From Cymbomonas tetramitiformis (lineage: Eukaryota; Chlorophyta; Pyramimonadophyceae; Pyramimonadales; Pyramimonadaceae): 64,000 bases of DNA. Within the stretch, counting starts at the first letter, position 1. Every line of letters begins with the position of its first letter. The translations under genes were made by a program, and so were the position numbers. The DNA is taken from the NCBI GenBank assembly GCA_001247695.2, contig LGRX02029082.1, forward strand, positions 1 to 64,000, read 5' to 3'. The notes beneath the pieces are model-generated. The model was not told the origin of the DNA. It saw nothing but the letters and a program-made list of their open reading frames with translations, and searched no databases. Positions 1 to 6,493 of the stretch are shown here, in pieces.

Positions 1-207
1 TTGTAACTCCGACATTTAAGAAAGATCCGATTCACATATATGTATCATGCTTACAGCCATACATATCTCTTGCAGGCTTGAACTAGGTTCCCTGTATTGT
101 TAAGGAGACTTAGAAGCTCTTAGAGAGCACCCCCGAACACACTCTGCTGGCGCACCAAACACAGCCAGGACATGACAATAGTATACTACCGATTATAACG
201 CCCCTCC
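1..207. other. flank left of the virus-like element
   Basis: No open reading frame, RNA gene or repeat was recognised here. Base composition is mixed and changes to strongly AT-rich at about 208, where the tandem repeat begins, so this is probably host sequence next to the integrated element. The junction is placed on composition and the repeat only. Confidence 0.4.
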
Positions 208-305
208 AAAACCCTAAAGACGATAATAAATGATTAATAAATACAAGAGAAAACCCTAAAGACGATGATAAATGATTAATAAATACAAGAGAAAACCCTA
301 AAGAA
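208..305. repeat. 42-bp tandem repeat at the left edge of the virus-like element
   Basis: Two full 42-bp units start at 208 and 250, and a partial third starts at 292. Each opens with AAAACCCTAAAGA and continues through a segment rich in AAT and TAA. They lie exactly where the composition becomes AT-rich, so they may be the terminal repeat of the integrated element. No matching copy was found near 12,140, so terminal inverted repeats could not be shown. Confidence 0.6.
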
Positions 306-475
306 ATAATTACGTAATAAATAGTGAATAAATTACGTGATTAAATGTGAGTACGATAAAAAATAAATAAAAAATAAATAAAAAATCTACAATAAAAAGA
401 TAAAGATAAAATTGAAAGTAAATAAAAAGTAAATTAATTAATGTTTCAATAAGATATATGTTAATTGTTCTTAAA

Positions 476-904
476 TCATTTATTCATCACTATCTTCTTC
501 ACTTTCTTCATCGTCACTTTCTTCATCACTATCTTCTTCAATCTCTTCTTCATGAGTATCTTCTTCATTACTTTCCTCTTCATCATCTTCACTTTCCATG
601 TCTTCAATAAATTATATATACCATCATCAATACCTTCATTCTCAAGAAACTCAATCATTAATGTATAATCAGCATTTTCACATACGGACCTAACGGAAAA
701 TTTACAACTTTCATATACTCTACAAGTTTTATTTGGTGCAAAAAAATCAAGTTGTTCACAAGCATTTTTGATATTGTGATAATTCTTGTAAAATCTCTTT
801 TTAATCATAAGTTCATCAAATACATCTTTCATTTCAAGTTGATGTTTCATCAAGTAAATCTTTTCTTGAAGTTCACAAGGAAGATGATTAAATGTAGTAG
901 TCAT
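476..904 (-). CDS. hypothetical virus-like protein with F-box-like N-terminus; probable frameshifted tail
   Basis: A 142-codon ORF. The N-terminus (about residues 7-35, beginning LPCELQEKIYL) resembles the short F-box-like helices common in large and small DNA viruses of protists. After about residue 103 this frame becomes an improbable run of K and M residues. The overlapping frame over the same DNA encodes an acidic Glu/Asp/Ser tail starting at MESEDDEE and stopping at 480-482. A one-base indel near 600-615 is therefore likely, and the original protein probably ended in the acidic tail. The gene is preceded at 934-946 by the promoter-like motif shared with three other genes. Function unknown; the F-box resemblance is weak. 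Confidence 0.55.
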   Translation of the reverse strand: MTTTFNHLPCELQEKIYLMKHQLEMKDVFDELMIKKRFYKNYHNIKNACEQLDFFAPNKTCRVYESCKFSVRSVCENADYTLMIEFLENEGIDDGIYNLLKTWKVKMMKRKVMKKILMKKRLKKIVMKKVTMKKVKKIVMNK

Positions 905-933
905 TCTTGCTTTGTTTACCCTATTGAGTTACA

Positions 934-946
934 ATCTTTAAGTGGA
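934..946 (-). promoter_or_regulatory. promoter-like motif TCCRCYTAAAGAWT, copy 1
   Basis: On the - strand this reads TCCACTTAAAGAT, about 30 bases upstream of the ATG at 904. The same motif stands upstream of the genes starting at 1,536, 10,521 and 10,900. The whole 898-946 leader is nearly identical to 1,531-1,578, including the bases around the start codon. Confidence 0.5.
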
Positions 947-957
947 ATTTTTTAAAT

Positions 958-1536
958 TTATTCTACATCACTTTCTTCATCATCTTCTTCTATGCTTCTA
1001 ATTATTAAGGCACATCCTAAAGCTTCTTGAATATCATCCACGGATAAACAATTGTAGTGCAAATTCAACTTCATTATATGATATAATTTATCTTTATTAA
1101 ATTCAATGTCTTCACAATATTTGATGATATCTTCAAGTGATGCATTTCCATAATTAAAGGCCTCTCTTATTCTCCACTTGTTGTCCACATGTTCACACAA
1201 TTTCCCAACTTTTGACGTAGTCATATTATCTAATTTGTTTCTTACATCACTCATATAATATTTAAAATCCATCAATATTTGTATACGGTATTCTTTTTTG
1301 GCCTCATCACAATCACACATACCACAATCTTCACATGTTAATTTATGACAAAACATACAATCATGCCATTCAAGATAATCAAAAATCAAATCACACCACA
1401 TATCGGTTATTGAATCATCTTCATCTAAAAATTCCGAAACATCTTTAATGAGTTTACACTCTTCACAACATAATTTATGAATAGTGGGGTCTTGTTCACA
1501 CTTGTCATATTGTGAGATTTTGTTGATAATAGTCAT
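958..1536 (-). CDS. hypothetical Cys-rich acidic virus-like protein
   Basis: A 192-codon ORF with an ATG start. Residues 22-80 hold several Cys pairs (CCEEC, CMFC, CEDCGMCDC), suggesting one or two small zinc-binding folds. The C-terminus is acidic (EEDDEESDVE), which parallels the acidic tail inferred for the downstream neighbour at 476-904. The two genes share a duplicated leader and the same promoter-like motif, so they may be related in regulation or descent. No catalytic motif was recognised and the function is unknown. The reading frame is intact, unlike those of the polymerase and integrase. Confidence 0.65.
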   Translation of the reverse strand: MTIINKISQYDKCEQDPTIHKLCCEECKLIKDVSEFLDEDDSITDMWCDLIFDYLEWHDCMFCHKLTCEDCGMCDCDEAKKEYRIQILMDFKYYMSDVRNKLDNMTTSKVGKLCEHVDNKWRIREAFNYGNASLEDIIKYCEDIEFNKDKLYHIMKLNLHYNCLSVDDIQEALGCALIIRSIEEDDEESDVE

Positions 1537-1565
1537 TCTTGCTTTGTTTACACTATTGAGTTACA

Positions 1566-1578
1566 CTCTTTAAGTGGA
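1566..1578 (-). promoter_or_regulatory. promoter-like motif TCCRCYTAAAGAWT, copy 2
   Basis: It reads TCCACTTAAAGAG on the - strand, about 30 bases upstream of the ATG at 1,536, at the same spacing as copy 1. Confidence 0.5.
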
Positions 1579-1626
1579 TTTTATTTTTTTTGAGGTTTTT
1601 TGTCCCCCTGAAAAAACCGAAGAAAT

Positions 1627-1845
1627 TCACACAATTAAATTAAAAGGAAATCTTGCAGGTCCTCGATTGTTATTATTTGTTGGCAAATTTGCAATAGGTC
1701 GTGATGTCACTTGTGGTGATTGAATATTTGCAGATTTATTTAACTTTTTCTTTTTGGAATATTTTTTACGAGGTTTCGTGCCTTTTTTGGAATGATATTC
1801 TTTGGCACATTTTTTTAATGTTTCGTTCCATTCAGCACGAGTCAT
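1627..1845 (-). CDS. small basic hypothetical protein
   Basis: A 72-codon ORF with an ATG start in an AT-rich leader. It begins MTRAEWNETLKKCAKEYHSK and is strongly basic through residues 20-40 (lysine runs), ending in a polar Asn/Pro-rich tail. Small basic proteins of this kind are usual in Polinton-like viruses and virophages and may bind nucleic acid, but that is inference from charge. It lies 25 bases from the next gene in the same direction, consistent with tight viral gene packing. Confidence 0.55.
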   Translation of the reverse strand: MTRAEWNETLKKCAKEYHSKKGTKPRKKYSKKKKLNKSANIQSPQVTSRPIANLPTNNNNRGPARFPFNLIV

Positions 1846-1869
1846 TTATATATTATGATATATTATTAT

Positions 1870-2469
1870 TTATAATTGATTACCTTTATTTGCACGTTGT
1901 GCTCTCGTGGAAATAGGACTCATTTCCAAACCCATATATTGAACACCACTCGTATCATCGTCATCATCATTATTATCGTCAGCCGAAGGTGTTCTATCCT
2001 TTTGACCTGAATTAAATAATGCTTGTTTTAAAAAAGGATTTATTGTCATTCTTTTTGATGGCCCAGATTCTTCTTGATTTATTGGAGTTCCTTTTTCCAA
2101 ACTTTGTAAAAAGTCTTCTTCTTCTTGAAATTCAGATTCAGGAGTTCTTATTGGAGTTTCTACATCAGATTCACTTAAATCTGCAAACCTTTGTAAATTG
2201 TCCGCTCTTGTATATTTTCCCGGAACAAAAACATTGACATCACTTCTTTTTAAATTTTGAATCAAATCAACTGAATTTATCAAAGGACTTTGGGAGATAG
2301 AAGTATAGAATTCAACACTATTCGTTTGAGAAGGAGCGGTCATAGCATAATTGTTAGAAGCTAATTTAGAGTATCCATGAAATATTGATTTATTAGATGC
2401 AGCATTTCTAAAGCCTAATTCGTTTAGACAATATTGTTTGACAATATCATCAGTCAATATCTTTCTCAT
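1870..2469 (-). CDS. hypothetical virus-like protein, 199 aa
   Basis: An intact ORF with an ATG start. The N-terminal third is neutral and polar. The middle (about residues 95-160) is acidic, with runs such as ESDVE, EFQEEEDF and DDNNDDDDDT, interrupted by a short basic patch. No recognised domain, signal peptide or membrane helix. It is the last intact gene before the duplicated segment that flanks the reverse-transcriptase insert. Function unknown; it could be a structural or DNA-associated protein. Confidence 0.6.
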   Translation of the reverse strand: MRKILTDDIVKQYCLNELGFRNAASNKSIFHGYSKLASNNYAMTAPSQTNSVEFYTSISQSPLINSVDLIQNLKRSDVNVFVPGKYTRADNLQRFADLSESDVETPIRTPESEFQEEEDFLQSLEKGTPINQEESGPSKRMTINPFLKQALFNSGQKDRTPSADDNNDDDDDTSGVQYMGLEMSPISTRAQRANKGNQL

Positions 2470-2493
2470 ATATTTTATAATATTACATATATA

Positions 2494-2691
2494 TTAATTG
2501 TTTCGTCTATTTTGTTGTCTATCCGCAGGATGAGGTGGTCTTAAAATTCTTCCATACCGCCTTAATTGATGACGAGCTTTACATTGAATTTTATTTCCAA
2601 GCGGACGACCTGAGGGTGCAGGGTCTTTATATCCACAATAAATATTATTATTCAGACTTCGTTGAGCTTGTGTTTGATTAGCTCTTACCAT
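2494..2691 (-). CDS. small basic hypothetical protein, copy 1
   Basis: A 66-residue protein starting MVRANQTQAQRSL, rich in Arg, Gln and Asn. The ATG at 2,691 is preferred over the upstream start at 2,724 because the extension is translated AT-rich leader. An identical copy lies at 5,107-5,304 because both sit in the 679-bp duplication. Charge suggests nucleic-acid binding; no family was recognised. Confidence 0.5.
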   Translation of the reverse strand: MVRANQTQAQRSLNNNIYCGYKDPAPSGRPLGNKIQCKARHQLRRYGRILRPPHPADRQQNRRNN

Positions 2692-2720
2692 AACAATATA
2701 TATAATACAATCGATAAAAA

Positions 2721-3163
2721 TCATCGTAAATCAATTTCCGTTTCATTATCTTTATTATTTTTATTTTGACTTCTTGTCCTTTTAGATATTCGATTAGAAG
2801 ATGAGACACCTTCTTTCCTAAGAGTTCTTTCTTTTTTATTTTGTTTAGAAACTAATTCAGAAACTGTAGGTTCATCAGTGGATTTCTTATTATTAGAATT
2901 GTTACCTTTGACTTCCAATAATTCGCGTGGTTTATACCGACGTGCCAAAGTTTCTTTACCGTCTTCGATAATATAACTGAATCCTTTCATAGATTTTACT
3001 TTATATATTTTTGTCGACCATCGTTGAGATTCTTTATCAAACGTTTTAGTTTTAATTTTAATCCTAACTTTATCACCCGGTTATATATATATTTTTTCAA
3101 GAAGCTTAGTCAATTTATTCCTTTTCAACAAAATATTTCTGATGGTCTTTGTTAGGTTCATAT
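2721..3163 (-). pseudogene. integrase C-terminal fragment, copy 1
   Basis: Duplicate of the 3' end of the integrase gene at 5,334-5,776. The frame has no start of its own and is cut off at the junction with the insert. A base change near 3,080 turns the codon matching Lys of the IKPGDKV segment into TAA, so even the fragment is not open throughout. The remaining 89-codon piece is basic and lysine-rich. It is a by-product of the duplication, not a gene. Confidence 0.8.
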
Positions 3164-3164
3164 C

Positions 3165-4349
3165 ATGGTTAAGGACAAGTGCAGGCAGATGCGTCTGTAT
3201 CGGCCTATACAGCCGAACTACACTAGTCCGATCGCCGCAGCACAGAACAGACTGGACAGAGCCGCAGACTTTGTTGTTGATGCCGTGGGAGGTTCCTTCA
3301 CGTTGGGAGGGACTCAGCAAATTAAGGAGCGGGTTGCTGAGTTTAACAGGAAAGCAGGCGCGGCTGCGAGAATTTACGGTGCGACCTTCGACGTGAAAGA
3401 CCAGTTCTCTAATGTTGACCACACCTTGGCCACCCGCGCGATCACTCAGACCGTCGAGCGATGGGCGGCGGTGTCACCTGTACAATCGCTCCTGGTTAAC
3501 GTGAGGGGGAGGAAGGGTGTATCTCTGTGGCGGAAAGGAGTCCCACGAACGACCGCGGTCCGGATTACTCGGGCTAAGCTGGTGAATGGTCTGGTTCTTT
3601 CACTCACGCATAACTATGTTTGGATCGCTGGTGTTCTTGTTCGTCAGACCCGAGGTGTCGGGATGGGCGGCCGTGACAGCCCCTCCACTGCAGGCCTGGT
3701 GTGTGCTTACGGTGAACGGGAGTTTTCTGAATCTATTTTTGCTGACACCCGCTTTATTCAGTTTTATCGACAAGCGGATGATTGTATTGCTCTGGTGATC
3801 TTTATTACGGGGACTCTACGGGAATGGCACAGGCTACGGGAATCCCTTCGACAGTATCGCGACAACACATATATTGATGGTATGCGGGTCCTTATGACAG
3901 GCACCGCAGGTGTGACTTTCTGTGAGAACTCTGAGCTGGAGTTTTGCGGGCTCAAATTCATCTTTGGTAAACGGCGATGCGAGTTCCGGCCACTCACACA
4001 GAATGAGAAGAGGGGTGTTCTCTCACCTCAGGAAAGCCCTCTTGCCTTCCCGTTCGTGCACTGGACTTCCATGTGCCCCGAGACCAGGAAGTTTGTCACA
4101 CTCACGGGGGCTTTACACAGGATCCTCACCCACTCGTCGAGCACCCTGATGGTGCGTACAGCTCTCCTGCGGATCGAGACAGAGTTGGACCGTGCTGGTT
4201 ATCCCCGTACCTGGCTGAAGAGAGGACTGACTTCCCTTGCCCGCCGTGATCCTCTCAGTTTCTGGGCGAAGTTCTGTGCAGCCTCGAAATCACTGCGCAC
4301 CAATGAGTTCTTCTCGGTCAGTGACTTCTGGAAGTTGATTGCCCCGTGA
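3165..4349 (+). CDS. reverse transcriptase, Penelope-like style, probably 5'-truncated
   Basis: 394 codons. The core RT motifs are in order: motif A FDVKDQF with the metal-binding Asp at residue 76; motif B Q-x2-G-x-G-M-G-G-x2-S-P at 161-173; motif C QADD with Asp205-Asp206; and FCGLKF (260-265) at the motif D/E position. Motif B of the Q..G..MG..SP form followed by a Glu about 13 residues later is typical of the Penelope-like/telomerase side of the RT tree, while QADD rather than YVDD is unusual. Only about 75 residues precede motif A, fewer than a full finger region, so the N-terminus is likely lost. There is no endonuclease or RNase H. Codon use and GC content differ from the viral genes around it. 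Confidence 0.75.
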   Translation: MVKDKCRQMRLYRPIQPNYTSPIAAAQNRLDRAADFVVDAVGGSFTLGGTQQIKERVAEFNRKAGAAARIYGATFDVKDQFSNVDHTLATRAITQTVERWAAVSPVQSLLVNVRGRKGVSLWRKGVPRTTAVRITRAKLVNGLVLSLTHNYVWIAGVLVRQTRGVGMGGRDSPSTAGLVCAYGEREFSESIFADTRFIQFYRQADDCIALVIFITGTLREWHRLRESLRQYRDNTYIDGMRVLMTGTAGVTFCENSELEFCGLKFIFGKRRCEFRPLTQNEKRGVLSPQESPLAFPFVHWTSMCPETRKFVTLTGALHRILTHSSSTLMVRTALLRIETELDRAGYPRTWLKRGLTSLARRDPLSFWAKFCAASKSLRTNEFFSVSDFWKLIAP

Positions 4350-4544
4350 CTGGGGTACTGAACTGGCGATGGTCCTTGCTTTACTTGCTCTGCAATGCTT
4401 CTGGTGCCATGGAAGCTTCTTTATCCTTTTGATTTATTGATTTATGTTTGGGTATTTATTTGATTTGTTTTTGGGCATATTCTGGACTGGACTGGCTTAT
4501 CTATTTCTTCCAACTGGGTCTCATAAACTTATGCTCTTTCGTTG

Positions 4545-4808
4545 TGTTACGTTATTTTCTCTGAAAAATCCTGACGCGTTCGTAAGACACGGCCGAGGTT
4601 CCGAGTGACTCTCACCACTGCACTCTTGCTTCCTCCGCATATTCCGAAACCGTGTATTACGTCATTTTGCCTTAAAAACTCCGGCGCGTTCGTAAGACAA
4701 AGTGAATTTTGCATCTGGCTGTTAGTGTTGTTTCACTCTCTTCATATGGAACTCCGACCGGTGTATTACGTCATTTTCCCTGAAAATTCCTGACGCGTTC
4801 GTAAGACA
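4545..4808 (+). repeat. three-copy 50-bp repeat downstream of the RT
   Basis: Copies at about 4,545-4,594, 4,652-4,701 and 4,759-4,808, spaced 107 bases. Each runs from a TATTACGTCATTTT-like start through GCGTTCGTAAGACA. The even spacing implies a 107-bp tandem array in which only half of each unit is well conserved. It lies in the presumed 3' untranslated region of the retroelement. Confidence 0.75.
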
Positions 4809-4924
4809 GTTCGAAAAAATCAGTTTGCCGCTTTTGTCTCGATCTTTTTCTGCATAACCAAACGTGAGCCTTATGCTCTCACGTGCATTACATAGCCGCC
4901 AGCAAGGTATCTGAGTTCCCAGAA

Positions 4925-4975
4925 TCCTACTGACGAAGCCTAGCTCTAGTGGAGGCGGGCGAAAGCGCTATAGGA
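4925..4975 (+). ncRNA. hammerhead-ribozyme-like motif
   Basis: The core boxes are in order: CTGACGA at 4,930-4,936 and GAAA at 4,961-4,964. They are joined by a stem II region (GCC/GGC with an inner CUC/GAG hairpin). A very short palindromic stem III (AGCGCU) follows, then the NUH cleavage triplet CUA ending at 4,970. Stem I pairs 4,925-4,929 (UCCUA) with 4,971-4,975 (UAGGA). A weak point is an extra A between CTGACGA and stem II. Penelope-like elements are known to carry minimal hammerheads with tiny stem III, which fits the neighbouring RT. Cleavage activity is not shown by sequence alone. Confidence 0.45.
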
Positions 4976-5097
4976 AACCACTCACTTTCAGCATGTACAA
5001 AGGTAACATTTTTGTATAACAATTATCAGCCTGAGTATTTTATGTTGGGAGTATCTATATAAAGAGAACCTTTATCTACTGAGTTAAACAAGTTATA

Positions 5098-5776
5098 ACA
5101 TATATATTAATTGTTTCGTCTATTTTGTTGTCTATCCGCAGGATGAGGTGGTCTTAAAATTCTTCCATACCGCCTTAATTGATGACGAGCTTTACATTGA
5201 ATTTTATTTCCAAGCGGACGACCTGAGGGTGCAGGGTCTTTATATCCACAATAAATATTATTATTCAGACTTCGTTGAGCTTGTGTTTGATTAGCTCTTA
5301 CCATAACAATATATATAATACAATCGATAAAAATCATCGTAAATCAATTTCCGTTTCATTATCTTTATTATTTTTATTTTGACTTCTTGTCCTTTTAGAT
5401 ATTCGATTAGAAGATGAGACACCTTCTTTCCTAAGAGTTCTTTCTTTTTTATTTTGTTTAGAAACTAATTCAGAAACTGTAGGTTCATCAGTGGATTTCT
5501 TATTATTAGAATTGTTACCTTTGACTTCCAATAATTCGCGTGGTTTATACCGACGTGCCAAAGTTTCTTTACCGTCTTCGATAATATAACTCAATCCTTT
5601 CATAGATTTTACTTTATATATTTTTGTCGACCATCGTTGAGATTCTTTATCAAACGTTTTAGTTTTAATTTTAATCCTAACTTTATCACCCGGTTTTATA
5701 TCTATTTTTTCAAGAAGCTTAGTCAATTTATTCCTTTTCAACAAAATATTTCTGATGGTCTTTGTTAGGTTCATAT
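5098..5776. repeat. 679-bp direct duplication, copy 2 (right of the RT insert)
   Basis: Partner of 2,485-3,163. This copy is continuous with the rest of the integrase gene and is therefore the one joined to the original viral right side, while copy 1 is joined to the original left side. Confidence 0.9.
5107..5304 (-). CDS. small basic hypothetical protein, copy 2
   Basis: Identical in translation to the protein at 2,494-2,691 and contained in the second duplicate. It starts MVRANQTQAQRSL at 5,304 and lies 30 bases downstream of the integrase stop, in the same direction, as expected for the original viral gene order. Confidence 0.5.
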   Translation of the reverse strand: MVRANQTQAQRSLNNNIYCGYKDPAPSGRPLGNKIQCKARHQLRRYGRILRPPHPADRQQNRRNN

Positions 5777-6491
5777 TATCAGGAGTTGATTTATCGATAT
5801 TTGCCGAATTTTGTGTACTATTATAATTTTTGACAACAGAATCCAAATAATCAATCCAGTTTACGGTGTCTTTACTTTTTTCTATTTTTCTAAATTTCAA
5901 TTTCAATGTTCTATTGAATCTTTCTACCATACCCATAGTAGTATGGTCTTCGGTTTCATTTAAATAATGCTCAATATTGTTGTCCTTTAATAATTTTTTC
6001 ATAGATTTATTTGTAAATTCTACACCATTGTCCGTAGTCAATACATTCATTTTTTAATCTTTTATTAACTTTTTGAAAGCAGGAATTATTCCTTCAGCAG
6101 AATCAATGTTTTTGTTATTTTTATCTTTGACAGTTTTTGATTTTAATGGATATGCATAGGCCTTTCGTGTATTGATATTAATAGCCGTCAATATAACGGA
6201 GTAACCTCTATTTTGTTTTTTGAATTCAGGAATAAATGCTAAATCAGCCTGAACATAATTCTTGTTAGGGTCTTTGCCGTAAATAGGAAATAACTCTTTT
6301 CTATTGATTTTCTTTTTTTGAGAAAAGGTTTGATTGACTTCAGTTTTTTCTATAGCTTCCTTGACTTGTTTTTGTGTGACTTTATAACCAAGAGATTTTA
6401 ATTTGGCCGTAAATGGTGATACGGCACTTAGTCCTATTTCAGGATTCAGATACAAGTCTTGTATTTGTTTTTCAGTGATTGACTTGCTCAT
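5334..6491 (-). pseudogene. retrovirus-like DDE integrase with one in-frame stop
   Basis: Two ORFs in the same frame (6,491-6,054 and 6,050-5,334) are separated by a single TAA at 6,054-6,056. Together they give about 385 residues. The upstream part has the first catalytic Asp in VQADLAF followed by the core strand ILTAININTRKAYAYPL. The downstream part has the second Asp in LTTDNGVEF and the Glu in MVERFNRTLK, then an IKPGDKVRI-type C-terminal barrel and a basic tail. This is the rve integrase typical of Polintons and many Polinton-like viruses, which joins the viral DNA to the host chromosome. The stop implies a decayed gene unless TAA is read as sense, which the intact neighbours ending in TAA do not favour. 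Confidence 0.85.
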
Positions 6492-6493
6492 TA

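Larger units (their letters stand above)
2485..3163. repeat. 679-bp direct duplication, copy 1 (left of the RT insert)
   Basis: Matches 5,098-5,776 at a constant offset of 2,613 bases with only about three or four differences seen on reading. It contains a small basic gene and the C-terminal part of the integrase gene. The match stops abruptly at 3,163/5,776, exactly where the GC-richer insert begins. Either it is an unusually long target duplication, or a segmental duplication happened during or after insertion. Confidence 0.9.
3164..5097 (+). mobile_element. RT-encoding retroelement inserted in the virus-like element
   Basis: A 1,934-bp block of clearly higher GC content than its surroundings, lying between the two 679-bp copies. 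It has one long ORF (reverse transcriptase), then about 750 bp of non-coding DNA with a three-copy repeat and a hammerhead-ribozyme-like motif near the 3' end. The RT ORF starts two bases inside the left junction and lacks the usual N-terminal region, so the element is probably 5'-truncated, as is common for target-primed retroelements. RT motif style and the ribozyme suggest a Penelope-like element; no GIY-YIG endonuclease is present. Family placement is an inference. Confidence 0.7.

Noticed and set aside
3165..4349. Telomerase catalytic subunit
   Set aside because: No T-motif or N-terminal RNA-binding region, only a short RT core, and it lies in a mobile insert.
6054..6056. Alternative genetic code with TAA as sense
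   Set aside because: Several intact genes of the same element appear to end in TAA, and the polymerase has frameshifts, so ordinary decay explains the stop.
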